Of a stretch of DNA of 64,000 nt, positions 18,090 to 26,903 are shown in pieces. The DNA lies in NCBI RefSeq assembly GCF_046546475.1, contig NZ_JBKGXS010000002.1:310001-374000 (forward strand), read 5' to 3'. The translations under genes and the position numbers were made by a program. The stretch is from Pseudonocardia phyllosphaerae (GTDB lineage: Bacteria > Actinomycetota > Actinomycetes > Mycobacteriales > Pseudonocardiaceae). The notes beneath the pieces are model-generated. The model saw only the letters and a list, made by a program, of their open reading frames with translations. It was not told the origin of the DNA and made no database searches. Each line of letters opens with the position of its first letter. The first letter of the stretch is position 1.

Positions 18090-18722
18090 TCAGCCGACCG
18101 TCGACAGCCAGTTCTTCAGCACCGCGGCGCCCTCGTCGCCGGACTTCTCCGGGTGGAACTGGGTCGCCGACAGCGTCCCGTTCTCCACCGCGGCGACGAC
18201 GTCCTCGCCGTGGTGCGCCCAGGTGACCTTGGGCGGGGCGATGGCGTGCGACTCGGGCAGCACCCACTTGCGCACGCCGAAGGAGTGCACGAAGTAGAAG
18301 CGGGCGTCGTCGGGCAGCCCGGCGAACAGCACGCTCTCCTTCGGCGCCCGCACGGTGTTCCAGCCCATGTGCGGCAACACGTCCGCCTGGATCTGCTCGA
18401 CCGTGCCGGGCCACTCCCCGCAGCCCTCGGTGTCCTCGCCGAACTCGACGCCGCGGTCGAACATGACCTGCATGCCGACGCAGATGCCGAGAACCGGGCG
18501 CCCGCCGGCGAGGCGGCGGCCGATGATCTGCGGGCCGCGGACCTCCTTGAGGCCCTTCATGCACGTCGCGAACGCGCCGACGCCGGGGACGACGAGACCG
18601 TCGGCCTCGGTCGCGGCGTCGAAGTCGGACGTGACGGTGACGTCCGCCCCGACGCGTTCCAGCGCCCGCTCGGCGGAGCGGAGGTTTCCCGAGCCGTAGT
18701 CGAGGACGACGATGCGTGCCAC
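18090..18722 (-). CDS. hisH: imidazole glycerol phosphate synthase, glutaminase subunit
   Basis: A 210-residue class I glutamine amidotransferase that supplies ammonia to HisF. LDYGSGNLRSAERAL is the N-terminal signature. LGICVGMQVMF holds the nucleophilic cysteine and QFHPEKSGDEG holds the His-Glu pair, so the triad is complete. The GTG at 18722 is chosen because LDYGSGNL follows and TACCCT lies 6 nt upstream. The 20-bp gap from the ABC permease stop contains that hexamer, so the gene probably has its own promoter. Confidence 0.96.
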   Translation of the reverse strand: MARIVVLDYGSGNLRSAERALERVGADVTVTSDFDAATEADGLVVPGVGAFATCMKGLKEVRGPQIIGRRLAGGRPVLGICVGMQVMFDRGVEFGEDTEGCGEWPGTVEQIQADVLPHMGWNTVRAPKESVLFAGLPDDARFYFVHSFGVRKWVLPESHAIAPPKVTWAHHGEDVVAAVENGTLSATQFHPEKSGDEGAAVLKNWLSTVG

Positions 18723-18728
18723 GGGTCC

Positions 18729-18734
18729 AGGGTA
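18729..18734 (-). promoter_or_regulatory. -10 hexamer TACCCT for leaderless hisH
   Basis: TACCCT, a 6-nt spacer (GGACCC), then the GTG of hisH. The element sits in the 20-bp gap after the ABC permease stop and there is no ribosome binding site. Confidence 0.55.
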
Positions 18735-18742
18735 GTCGCGCC

Positions 18743-21067
18743 TCACCGGCGGGCGACCGCGGCCGCCGTGCCCGCCGCCGTGACCACGCAGAGCCCGCTC
18801 GCCAGGGCGAGCACCCCGGGGTCGAGAACCGGTGTCACCGGCACCCCGGTCGCCGACGCGAGCCCGGACGCGACCGCGGCCAGCGGACCTGCCGCGACCA
18901 GCACCCCGAGTACCGCCCCCAGCGCCGTGCCCGCCGCCGACTCGGCCGTGGCCAGCCGTATCCGTTGCCCCCCGGTGGCTCCGACGGCAGCCAGTACCGC
19001 GCGGTCGGCCCGCCGGGTCAGGGCCGACGCGGCGACCCCGTTGGCGACGGCGAGTGCCCCGTACCCGGCGGACACCGCGACTAGCAGCGCGGCGAGCACG
19101 CCGGTGAGGCGGGCGTCGACGGCGTACTCGGCGAGCGCGTAGGCCTGCGCGTCGCGGACGACGGCCCCGGGCGGCAGCGGCTGCGGCACAGCGGTCGCGG
19201 GGACGAAGGCGGTGTCGGTGACCGCGGCCGGGTCGTGTGCGCGGACGTCGTCGCGGGCGAGGGCGACGTCGCCGCGACGCTCGTCCGGCGGTGCGACTGC
19301 GACACGCAGCTCCCGCGTGGTGCCGTCGGCGAACGTGACCGGGAGCCGTCCACCGGCGCCGACGCCGAGCCGGTCGGCGTAGGGCCCGGACAGCACGACG
19401 TCACCGGACCGCAGCCACGACCAGCCTGCGCCGTCCACGGTGGTCGTCCCGGCCGGCCCCCGCGCGGTGAGCACGGTGGGCAGCGGGACCCGGGCTCCGG
19501 GCACGTCCAGGGCGCGCGCTGCCGCGTCCGGGAGACCGGGCGCCCCGTCCTGCTCGACGGCGGCCGATCCCGCCAGCACGGCGGTGCGCTGCGCCGGGTA
19601 GGCGGCGGCGGTGGTGTCGACGAGCCCGCCGATCAGCACCGCGAACCCGACCGCGACGACGGCCGGGGCCGCGACCGCGGCGGTCCGGGCCGGGGCCGCG
19701 GACAGCTCCGCGCGGACCAGGATCCCCGCCGCTCCGCGGCCGAGCAGCAGCCCGGCGGCCCGGCCGAGCGGGCCGACGCACACCGGTGCCAGCAGCGCCG
19801 CCGCGACGACCAGCACCGACCCGGCGAGCAGGGCGAGACCGACCCGGCCGTCGCCGTCGGCGCCGACGGCGAGCACCGCCGCCACCGCGCCCCCGGCCAG
19901 CGCGATCGCGCCGGTGACGAGCCGGGAGCGGGCGACCCTCCGGACCGCGCCGCGCTCGGTGGCCGCGTCGAGCGGGGCCGCCCGGGACGCCGTACGCGCG
20001 GCCACCAGCCCACCGGTCACGGCGAGCAGCAGGCCCGCGGCCGCCGCGGCGAGCAGCGGGCCGGGCACCGCGGGTACCGCGGCCGGGCGGGCTGCGCCTG
20101 CGGTCAGCAGCACGTGCTGCAGCACCGGGGCGAGACCGGTCGCGGCGAGTGCCCCCGTCACCGACCCGGCCGGCCCGGCGAGCGCCGCCTCGCCGAGCAC
20201 GATGCGCCGGACCTGGGCCGGGGTCGCGCCGACGCAGCGCAGCAGCCCCAGCTCGCGGCGGCGTCCGGCGACGGCGGTGGACAGCGCCGACCCGGTGACG
20301 ACGACCGTGGTCGTACCGGTGAGCAGGCCGAGCGCGAAGAGCATCTGCGTTCCGCGGAACCGGACCCGGGCGTCCTGCACCGGCTCGACGGCACCACGGT
20401 CGTCGCCGGTCAGCACGCTCGCCCCGGCCGGCAACGCCCCGGGCCGCAGCAGGCCGGGCGGCACCGCTCCGAGCACCCCGATCGTCCGCACGCCGGGCGC
20501 GAGGCGGGCCGCCTCGGCGTCGGACACGTGGACGCCGGGGGCGTCGGTGACGCCGGTGACCCGCACGTCGCGGAGCGCGTCCGGGAACAGCACCGGCAGT
20601 GTCGCCCCGGGTGCGACGCCGAGCGCCCGGTCCACGACGGCCTCGCCCGGTGCCCGGGGTTCGGTCCCGCTGATCCGGTGGCCGCCGAGCGCCAGGCTCG
20701 CGACGCCGTGCCCGCCCTCGCGGTCGTCGGGGTCCCCGGCCGCCCGGCCGCCGGGCATCGGGACGGCGGGGAACGACCGGTCCGGTACGGCCGCGGTCAC
20801 GCCGGGATCGGCCGCGATCCGTGCCGCGAGCGCGCCCGCCGCGGCGCCGGTCCACGGGATCCGCCCGTCCGAGCGCGGTGCCGCCTGCCGGTCCGCCGGT
20901 GGGGCCACGACCAGCGCGGACGTCGCCGCGAACCGGTCGGCGACCGGTGGGCGGGCGGCGAGCGCGACGAGTCCCACCGCCCCCAGCAGCCCGACGCCGA
21001 CGGCGACGGCGAGCGCCACCGCCACGAGCTCCCGCCACCGGGTCCGCAGGTTTGCCCAGGCGATCAC
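18743..21067 (-). CDS. ABC transporter permease (FtsX/MacB type)
   Basis: A 774-residue membrane protein with two FtsX-like repeats. An N-terminal helix (ELVAVALAVAVGVGLLGAVG) is followed by an extracytoplasmic domain, three central helices with GRRRELGLLRCVGATPAQVRR, a second helix pair, another outside domain, and three C-terminal helices with VLAAVGATGGQRIRL. The two RxxxxLLRxxGAT coupling motifs are typical of exporters or mechanotransmitters of the type VII ABC fold. The GTG start overlaps the ATPase stop by 4 nt. The substrate is unknown. The divergent two-component system suggests a role in peptide or envelope stress, which is inference. Confidence 0.9.
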   Translation of the reverse strand: MIAWANLRTRWRELVAVALAVAVGVGLLGAVGLVALAARPPVADRFAATSALVVAPPADRQAAPRSDGRIPWTGAAAGALAARIAADPGVTAAVPDRSFPAVPMPGGRAAGDPDDREGGHGVASLALGGHRISGTEPRAPGEAVVDRALGVAPGATLPVLFPDALRDVRVTGVTDAPGVHVSDAEAARLAPGVRTIGVLGAVPPGLLRPGALPAGASVLTGDDRGAVEPVQDARVRFRGTQMLFALGLLTGTTTVVVTGSALSTAVAGRRRELGLLRCVGATPAQVRRIVLGEAALAGPAGSVTGALAATGLAPVLQHVLLTAGAARPAAVPAVPGPLLAAAAAGLLLAVTGGLVAARTASRAAPLDAATERGAVRRVARSRLVTGAIALAGGAVAAVLAVGADGDGRVGLALLAGSVLVVAAALLAPVCVGPLGRAAGLLLGRGAAGILVRAELSAAPARTAAVAAPAVVAVGFAVLIGGLVDTTAAAYPAQRTAVLAGSAAVEQDGAPGLPDAAARALDVPGARVPLPTVLTARGPAGTTTVDGAGWSWLRSGDVVLSGPYADRLGVGAGGRLPVTFADGTTRELRVAVAPPDERRGDVALARDDVRAHDPAAVTDTAFVPATAVPQPLPPGAVVRDAQAYALAEYAVDARLTGVLAALLVAVSAGYGALAVANGVAASALTRRADRAVLAAVGATGGQRIRLATAESAAGTALGAVLGVLVAAGPLAAVASGLASATGVPVTPVLDPGVLALASGLCVVTAAGTAAAVARR

Positions 21068-21837
21068 CGGGCACCTCCGGCGATCGATCCGGTGGCCTCG
21101 GCGAGCCGCAGCCCGATCGCGGCCGCGGTGTCCGTCCCGCCGACCGGTCCGGGCGCGGCGAACCGGTCGTGGACGCGGCCGTCGCGCAGGACGACCACCT
21201 CGTCGGCGTGCGCGGCCGCCCACGGGTCGTGGGTGACCAGCAGCGTCGTCGTGCCGCGGGTGTCGGTGGCCCGGCGCAGCAGCGCCAGCACGGTCGCCGA
21301 CGCCGCCGAGTCCAGCGCCCCGGTCGGCTCGTCGGCGAACAGGACCTCCGGCCCGCTGAGCAGGGCGCGGGCGATCGCGACGCGCTGCTGCTGGCCTCCG
21401 GAGAGCTGCCCGGGCCGGTGCCCGGCGCGGTCGGCGAGCCCGACCTCGGCCAGCGCGGCGGCGACCGCGCCCGCCGGCACGCGGCGTCCGGCGAGGCGGC
21501 CCGGCAGTGCCACGTTCTGCGCCGCGGTCAGCGAGGCGACGAGGTTGAACGCTTGAAACACCACACCGATCCGGTTGCGGCGCAGCACGGTGCGCCGCCG
21601 CTCGGACAGTGCGGTGAGGTCGGTGCCGCCGAGCAGCACGCGTCCCGACGTCGGCCGGTCCAGCCCGGCAGCGCAGTGCAGCAGGGTGGACTTGCCGGAT
21701 CCGGACGGCCCCATGACCGCGGTGACGGTCCCGGGGTCCAGGGCGAGGTCGACGTCGTCGAGGGCGGTCACCGGAGTGGCGCCGCCGGTGTCGTGGACGC
21801 GGCGCAGCGCGTCCAGCCGCAGGGCTGGTTCGGTCAT
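21064..21837 (-). CDS. ABC transporter ATP-binding protein (LolD/MacB type)
   Basis: A 257-residue nucleotide-binding subunit for the permease that follows. Walker A is MGPSGSGKSTLL, the Q-loop region is VFQAFNLV, the signature is LSGGQQQRVAIARAL, Walker B is VLFADEPTGALD and the switch histidine is in LVTHDPWAA. FADEPTGALD is typical of the FtsX-associated group. It is the first gene of a two-gene operon and is divergent from the sensor kinase, with 109 bp between starts. Confidence 0.95.
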   Translation of the reverse strand: MTEPALRLDALRRVHDTGGATPVTALDDVDLALDPGTVTAVMGPSGSGKSTLLHCAAGLDRPTSGRVLLGGTDLTALSERRRTVLRRNRIGVVFQAFNLVASLTAAQNVALPGRLAGRRVPAGAVAAALAEVGLADRAGHRPGQLSGGQQQRVAIARALLSGPEVLFADEPTGALDSAASATVLALLRRATDTRGTTTLLVTHDPWAAAHADEVVVLRDGRVHDRFAAPGPVGGTDTAAAIGLRLAEATGSIAGGAR

Positions 21838-21933
21838 GACCCGATCCGACCGCGGGCGCGGTGTCCGGCGCGGTCACCCGCACGGGACAGCTGAGGTAGC
21901 CCTGGCACTACCGCGGCCGGGCCGCCGATCTCC

Positions 21934-21939
21934 TACGTT
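21934..21939 (+). promoter_or_regulatory. -10 hexamer TACGTT for leaderless sensor kinase
   Basis: TACGTT on the plus strand, then 7 nt, then the GTG at 21947. It supports that GTG as the start. The rest of the 109-bp divergent region would have to hold the ABC promoter and any operator. Confidence 0.5.
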
Positions 21940-21946
21940 GCGGGGT

Positions 21947-23131
21947 GTGCGGATCGCGACGGCCTGGCAGGCCATGGACCAGCGGCCGCTGCGGTTCCTC
22001 GCGACGCCGTGGCCGTGGCGGTCGCTCGCCTACCTGCTGACGGGTGCGGCGCTGGGTGCCGTGCTGGTCGGGGCGTTCGCCGTCCCGGCGTCCGGGCTGG
22101 TGCTCGGCGGGACGATCACCGCGGTGGTGACGGCGGTGCTGCTGGTCGCGGCGGTCCTCGCCGCAGGGCCGCTGCTGGGGCGCCTCGAGCGTCACCGGCT
22201 CCGGCTCGTCGACGACGACCGGCTAGCCACCCCGGGACGCGGCTCCTTCTGGCGGGCCCCGGCGACCTGGCGGGAGATCGGGTTCGGGCTGCTGGCCGCC
22301 ACCGGTCTGGCCGGCCTGGACGCGCTGGTGCTCGGGGTCGTGTTCGTGCTGCCGGTGCTGCTGTTCGTCTCGCCCGCCGACGACCCGGCCGCGTGGCCGC
22401 TGGTGATCCTCGGGGTGCTGCTGCTCGGGGCGGCACCGTGGACGGTCACCGCGTGGGCCGGAGCCCGGGCGACGCTGACCCGGACCGTGCTCGGCCCCCG
22501 CGACGGCGAGCTGGGCGCGGAGATCACCGAGGTGCGGCGTCTGGTGAGCGCGTTCGAGTCCGAGCGGTCCCGGATCGAGCGGGACCTGCACGACGGCGCC
22601 CAGCAACGGCTCGTCGCCCTGGGCATGACACTCGGCCTGGCCCGCCTCGACGTCCCCGACGACTCCCCCGCCGCCGCCCGCGTCGACGACGCCCGGGACC
22701 AGCTCGGCGTCACGCTCGCGGAGCTGCGCGATCTGGTCCGCGGCCTCGACCCGGCGCAGCTGGCCGACCACGGTCTGGCCGCCGCCGTCGCCGAGCGGGC
22801 CCGCCGCTGCCCGCTCCCGGTGCAGGTGGACCTCCCGCTGCCCGAGCGGCTGCCGCCGCGGGTGGCGACGACGGCGTACTTCGTCATCGGCGAGGCGCTG
22901 ACCAATGCCGTGCGGCACAGCGGCGCCACGGTGGTCGCGGTGCGCGGCAGGGTGCACGCCGGGCAGGTCGTGCTGGAGGTCGGCGACGACGGCCACGGCG
23001 GCGCCGACGCGGATGCCGGCACCGGTCTCGCCGGGCTGGCCGAACGGGTCGCCGTCGCCGGCGGGCGGATGCGGCTGTCCAGCCCGGCCGGCGGGCCGAC
23101 GTTGCTGCGGGTGGAGCTGCCGTGCGGGTGA
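21947..23131 (+). CDS. sensor histidine kinase beside an ABC exporter
   Basis: A 394-residue HisKA_3 kinase. Two hydrophobic helical pairs (residues 26-75 and 112-172) flank a short cytoplasmic segment, with no large external sensor. The phospho-acceptor is His215 in IERDLHDGAQQRLVALGM. The ATPase domain shows VIGEALTNAVRHSGA and VGDDGHGGADADAGTGLAGL. The LHDGAQQRL variant is the common actinobacterial form. It forms an operon with the following regulator and is divergent from the ABC genes, a layout shared with peptide-sensing modules. The ligand cannot be predicted. Confidence 0.92.
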   Translation: MRIATAWQAMDQRPLRFLATPWPWRSLAYLLTGAALGAVLVGAFAVPASGLVLGGTITAVVTAVLLVAAVLAAGPLLGRLERHRLRLVDDDRLATPGRGSFWRAPATWREIGFGLLAATGLAGLDALVLGVVFVLPVLLFVSPADDPAAWPLVILGVLLLGAAPWTVTAWAGARATLTRTVLGPRDGELGAEITEVRRLVSAFESERSRIERDLHDGAQQRLVALGMTLGLARLDVPDDSPAAARVDDARDQLGVTLAELRDLVRGLDPAQLADHGLAAAVAERARRCPLPVQVDLPLPERLPPRVATTAYFVIGEALTNAVRHSGATVVAVRGRVHAGQVVLEVGDDGHGGADADAGTGLAGLAERVAVAGGRMRLSSPAGGPTLLRVELPCG

Positions 23132-23787
23132 CCGTCGCCGAGGACGCCGCGCTCATGCGGGCCGGGCTGGTCGCGCTGCTGGAACGGTTCGGGCACGAGG
23201 TCGTCGCCGCCGTCGGGGACGCCCCGGCGCTGATCGGGGCGGTCGGGCGCGACCGGCCGGACCTGGTGCTGGCCGACGTCCGGATGCCGCCGGGCCACAC
23301 CGACGACGGCCTGCGCGCCGCCGTCGCGCTGCGTGCGGCCGACCCCGGGCTACCGGTGCTGGTGCTGTCCCAGTACGTGGAGCCGGCCGCCGCGGAGGCG
23401 CTGCTCGACAGCGGCTCCGGCAACGGCGGCTCCGGCGGTGACGGGGTCGGCTACCTGCTCAAGGACCGGGTCGCCGACGTGACCGCGTTCGCGACCGCGC
23501 TCGAGCGGGTCGCAGCCGGCGGGACCGTGCTGGACCCCGAGGTCGTCGCCCGGCTGGTCCGGCGCCGCCGCGACCCGGTCGGCCGGCTGTCCCCGCGCGA
23601 ACACGAGGTGCTCGGCCTGATGGCGCAGGGGCGTTCGAACACCGAGATCGCCGCCGAGCTGGTGCTGTCCGACGCCGCGGTGAACAAGCACGTCCGGGCG
23701 GTGTTCACCAAGCTCGACCTGCCTGCCGAGACCGCCGGGCACCGCCGCGTGCTCGCGGTGCTGGCCTGGCTGCGGTCGGGCGGGTGA
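23122..23787 (+). CDS. NarL-type response regulator
   Basis: A 221-residue regulator. The receiver has an acidic pocket in VTVAEDAALMRAGL, phospho-acceptor Asp52 in LVLADVRMPPGHTDDG, and Lys in YLLKDRV. The PPGHTDDGL extension is typical of actinobacterial relatives. A Gly/Ser-rich insert (GSGNGGSGGDG) sits just before the Lys strand. The LuxR HTH reads LSPREHEVLGLMAQGRSNTE then AVNKHVRAVFTKLDL. The start at 23122 follows GGAG by 5 nt and overlaps the kinase stop by 10 nt, so the pair is coupled. Likely target is the divergent ABC operon. Confidence 0.92.
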   Translation: MRVTVAEDAALMRAGLVALLERFGHEVVAAVGDAPALIGAVGRDRPDLVLADVRMPPGHTDDGLRAAVALRAADPGLPVLVLSQYVEPAAAEALLDSGSGNGGSGGDGVGYLLKDRVADVTAFATALERVAAGGTVLDPEVVARLVRRRRDPVGRLSPREHEVLGLMAQGRSNTEIAAELVLSDAAVNKHVRAVFTKLDLPAETAGHRRVLAVLAWLRSGG

Positions 23788-23795
23788 GTCGTCGG

Positions 23796-23812
23796 GCCGC
23801 CACTCCGGCGGC
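23796..23812. terminator. short hairpin between convergent genes
   Basis: GCCGCC (23796-23801) pairs with GGCGGC (23807-23812) across 5 nt in the 24-bp gap between the convergent response regulator and hisB. It is short and has no U tract. Confidence 0.35.
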
Positions 23813-24411
23813 TACAGCGCGCCCTTGGTGCTGGGCACGCCGGTGACCCGCGGGTCGTCCTCGGTCGCGGCCCGCAGCGCCCGGGCGACGGCCTTGAACT
23901 CGGCCTCGGTGATGTGGTGCGGGTCCCGGCCGTCGAGCACCCGCACGTGCAGGGCCAGCTGCCCGTGGAAGGCCAGCGACTCGAACACGTGCTTGTTCAG
24001 CACCGTCGGGTAGTGCCCGCCGACGACGAAGCCGCGCATCATCTCCGGCTCGCCGGTGCACACCGTGTAGGGCCGCCCGGACACGTCGACGACGGCCTGG
24101 GCCAGCGCCTCGTCCATCGGGATCCAGGCGTCGCCGAACCGCCGGATGCCCTTCTTGTCCCCCAGCGCCTGGTGCAGCGCCTGGCCGAGCACGATCGCGA
24201 CGTCCTCGACGGTGTGGTGCGCGTCGATCTCGATGTCGCCGTCGGCGTGCACCGACAGGTCGAACGAGCCGTGCTTGCCGAACGCGTCCAGCATGTGGTC
24301 GAAGAACGGCACGTGCGTGTCGATGTCGGTCTTGCCGGTGCCGTCGAGGTCGATCTCGACGGTGATCCGGGTCTCCTTGGTGACGCGCTCGACGCGTCCG
24401 ATCCTGCTCAC
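23812..24411 (-). CDS. hisB: imidazoleglycerol-phosphate dehydratase
   Basis: A 199-residue Mn-dependent enzyme that dehydrates IGP to imidazole acetol phosphate. The two histidine-rich metal motifs are DTHVPFFDHMLDAF and DAHHTVEDVAIVLG, with the repeat FHGQLALHV and DPHHITEAEFKA in the second half. It is the monofunctional form, without the histidinol phosphatase domain found in enteric bacteria. It starts 1 nt after hisC. The usual next gene, hisH, is displaced by the ABC/two-component insertion. Confidence 0.97.
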   Translation of the reverse strand: MSRIGRVERVTKETRITVEIDLDGTGKTDIDTHVPFFDHMLDAFGKHGSFDLSVHADGDIEIDAHHTVEDVAIVLGQALHQALGDKKGIRRFGDAWIPMDEALAQAVVDVSGRPYTVCTGEPEMMRGFVVGGHYPTVLNKHVFESLAFHGQLALHVRVLDGRDPHHITEAEFKAVARALRAATEDDPRVTGVPSTKGAL

Positions 24412-24412
24412 G

Positions 24413-25531
24413 TCACAGCTCCTGGGTCGCGAGGTCGGTGGCGGCCTTGAGGAACACGTCGTTCTCCTCGGGAGTGCCGAGGGTGACGCGCAGCCGCCCG
24501 GGAATGCCGTTGTCCCTGATCAGCACGCCCCGCTCGAGGAAACCGCGCCAGGCGCGGTCGGCGTCGGCGAAGCGGCCGAACAGGATGAAGTTGGCGTCGG
24601 AGGGAACCACGTCGTAGCCGGCGGCGACGAGTTCGGCCGACACCCGGTCCCGCTCGGCGGCCAGCAGCGCCACCGAGCCGAGGGTGGCGTCGGCGTGGCG
24701 CAGCGCTGCCCGCGCGGACGCCTGGGCCAGCACCGACAGGTGGTACGGCAGCCGGACCAGCTGCAACGCGTCGATGACGGCCGGCGCGGCGGCCAGGTAG
24801 CCCAGCCGGCCGCCGGCGAACGCGAACGCCTTGCTCATCGTGCGGGACACCACGAGCTTGTCGCCGTGCTCGGCGAGCAGCGTCGTGGCGCTGGGCCGTC
24901 CGGTGGCCTCGGCGAACTCGGCGTAGGCCTCGTCGACGATCACCATGCCGGGCGCGGCCTCGACCAGGCGCGCCAGGTCCTGCGGCGCGATGGACTGGCC
25001 GGTCGGGTTGTTCGGGCTGGTCACGAACGTGATGTCCGGACGCTTCTCGGCGAGCAGCGCGACCGCGGCGTCGACGTCGAGGGAGAAGTCCTCCCGGCGC
25101 GGGACCGCGACGAACTCGGTCTGCGTGCCCGAGGAGATGATCGGGTGCATCGAGTAGCTCGGCACGAAGCCCAGCGCGGTGCGCCCCGGCCCGCCGAACG
25201 CCTGCAGCAGCTGCTGGATGATCTCGTTGGACCCGTTGGCGGCCCAGAGGTTGCGCTCGGACAGCTCGACGCCGGTCTGCCGCGTCAGGTACGCGGCCAG
25301 GTCGGTGCGCAGCGCGACGGCGTCGCGGTCGGGGTAGCGGTGCAGCTCACGTGCCGCCTCCTCCACCGCCGCGGCGACGTCGGCGACCAGCTCCGGCGGC
25401 GGCGGGTACGGGTTCTCGTTGGTGTTGAGCCGCACCGGGACGTCGAGCTGCGGCGCCCCGTACGGCGTCTCGCCGCGCAGATCCTCGCGCAGCGGCAGGT
25501 CCTCCAGCCGGACGTTCTCCCCGGGGATCAC
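24413..25531 (-). CDS. hisC: histidinol-phosphate aminotransferase
   Basis: A 372-residue class I/II PLP aminotransferase that converts imidazole acetol phosphate and glutamate to histidinol phosphate. NTNENPYPPP is the substrate-binding start. FVTSPNNPTGQ and MVIVDEAYAEF line the cofactor site, VSRTMSKAFAFAGGRLGY contains the PLP lysine, and RVTLGTPEEN ends the family core. The GTG overlaps the hisD stop by 4 nt (GTGA). Confidence 0.96.
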   Translation of the reverse strand: MIPGENVRLEDLPLREDLRGETPYGAPQLDVPVRLNTNENPYPPPPELVADVAAAVEEAARELHRYPDRDAVALRTDLAAYLTRQTGVELSERNLWAANGSNEIIQQLLQAFGGPGRTALGFVPSYSMHPIISSGTQTEFVAVPRREDFSLDVDAAVALLAEKRPDITFVTSPNNPTGQSIAPQDLARLVEAAPGMVIVDEAYAEFAEATGRPSATTLLAEHGDKLVVSRTMSKAFAFAGGRLGYLAAAPAVIDALQLVRLPYHLSVLAQASARAALRHADATLGSVALLAAERDRVSAELVAAGYDVVPSDANFILFGRFADADRAWRGFLERGVLIRDNGIPGRLRVTLGTPEENDVFLKAATDLATQEL

Positions 25532-26871
25532 GAGCGGGCCTCCTCGAATCGCGCGGACACGGCCTCGCCGTGCGCGGGCAGGTCCTCGGCGTCGGCGAGG
25601 GTGACGACCTGGCCGGCGACGTCGCGCAGCGCCTGCTCGGAGTAGTCGACGACGTGCACGCCGCGCAGGAACGTCGCGGTGGACAGCCCACCGGAGTGCC
25701 GCGCGCAGCCCCCGGTCGGGAGTACGTGGTTGGACCCGGCGCAGTAGTCGCCCAGCGAGACGGGCGCGTACGCCCCGACGAAGATCGCGCCGGCGTTGCG
25801 GACGCGGGCCGCGTCGGCGGCGGCGTCGCGGGTCTGGATCTCCAGGTGCTCTGCGGCGTAGGCGTCGACCACGGCGATGCCGTCGTCGACAGAGCCGACC
25901 AGGATCACCCCGGACTGCGGGCCGGACAGCGCGGTGCGGACCCGCTCGGTGTGCTTGGTGGCCGCGACCCTGCTCGTGAGCTCGGCCTCGACCGCCTCGA
26001 CGAGCTGCTCCGAGGTGGTGACCAGCACCGACGCCGCGTTCGGGTCGTGCTCGGCCTGCGAGATCAGGTCGGCGGCGACGTGCGCGGGGTCCGCGGTGTC
26101 GTCGGCCAGGATCGCGATCTCGGTGGTGCCGGCCTCGGCGTCGATCCCGACGACGCCGCGCAGCATCCGCTTCGCGGCGGTCACGTAGATGTTGCCCGGC
26201 CCGGTGACCATGTCGACCGGCTCCAGCTCCGCGCCGTCGGTGTCGGTGCCGCCGTGGGCGAGCAGGGCGACGCACTGCGCACCGCCCACGGCCCACACCT
26301 CGTCGACGCCGAGCAGCGCGGCCGCGGCCAGGATCGTCGGGTGCGGGCGGCCGCCGAACTCGGCCTGCGGCGGCGACGCGACGACCAGCGACTCGACGCC
26401 CGCGGCCTGCGCCGGAACCACGTTCATGATCACCGACGACGGGTAGACGGCCAGGCCACCGGGTGCGTAGAGCCCGACCCGGCGCACCGGGACGAACCGC
26501 TCGGTGACGGTGCCGCCGGGCACCACCTGGGTCACCACGTCCGGCCGGCGCTGCTCCTCGTGCACCGTCCGGGCGCGCTCGATCGAGGTCTCCAGCGCCT
26601 CGCGGACGCCCGGGTCGAGGTCGCGCAGCGCGTCGGCGAGCGCCGCGGCGGGCACCCGGACGGTCTCCGGGCGAACCTTGTCGAAGCGCTCCGTGGCGTC
26701 CAGCGCGGCCTCGGCACCGTGCTCGGCGACGGCCTCGACCAGCGGGCGGACGGCGTCGATCGCGCCGTCGACGTCCATCTCGGCGCGCGGCATCATGCCG
26801 CGCAGCGTGGCCGGACGGGGCAGCGGATCCCCGTTCGACGCGGTCGGTCGCAGGTCGAGGCGGCGGAGCAT
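25528..26871 (-). CDS. hisD: histidinol dehydrogenase
   Basis: A 447-residue Zn- and NAD-dependent enzyme that oxidises histidinol to histidine in two steps. Marks are RRVGLYAPGG, VTGPGNIYVTAAKR, ISQAEHDPNAAS with the conserved Gln and His that bind zinc, the catalytic AAEHLEIQT, and the GSNHVLPTGGCARHSGGLS block. It heads the hisD-hisC-hisB unit. The ATG at 26871 has TACCCT 7 nt upstream; the GAGGGG between them is too close to serve as a normal ribosome binding site. Confidence 0.97.
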   Translation of the reverse strand: MLRRLDLRPTASNGDPLPRPATLRGMMPRAEMDVDGAIDAVRPLVEAVAEHGAEAALDATERFDKVRPETVRVPAAALADALRDLDPGVREALETSIERARTVHEEQRRPDVVTQVVPGGTVTERFVPVRRVGLYAPGGLAVYPSSVIMNVVPAQAAGVESLVVASPPQAEFGGRPHPTILAAAALLGVDEVWAVGGAQCVALLAHGGTDTDGAELEPVDMVTGPGNIYVTAAKRMLRGVVGIDAEAGTTEIAILADDTADPAHVAADLISQAEHDPNAASVLVTTSEQLVEAVEAELTSRVAATKHTERVRTALSGPQSGVILVGSVDDGIAVVDAYAAEHLEIQTRDAAADAARVRNAGAIFVGAYAPVSLGDYCAGSNHVLPTGGCARHSGGLSTATFLRGVHVVDYSEQALRDVAGQVVTLADAEDLPAHGEAVSARFEEARS

Positions 26872-26878
26872 GCCCCTC

Positions 26879-26884
26879 AGGGTA
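26879..26884 (-). promoter_or_regulatory. -10 hexamer TACCCT for leaderless hisD
   Basis: TACCCT, a 7-nt spacer (GAGGGGC), then the ATG of hisD. No -35 is clear. It lies in the 32-bp gap after the GT-C gene stop. Confidence 0.55.
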
Positions 26885-26903
26885 CGGGCGGGGACCGACA
26901 GGA

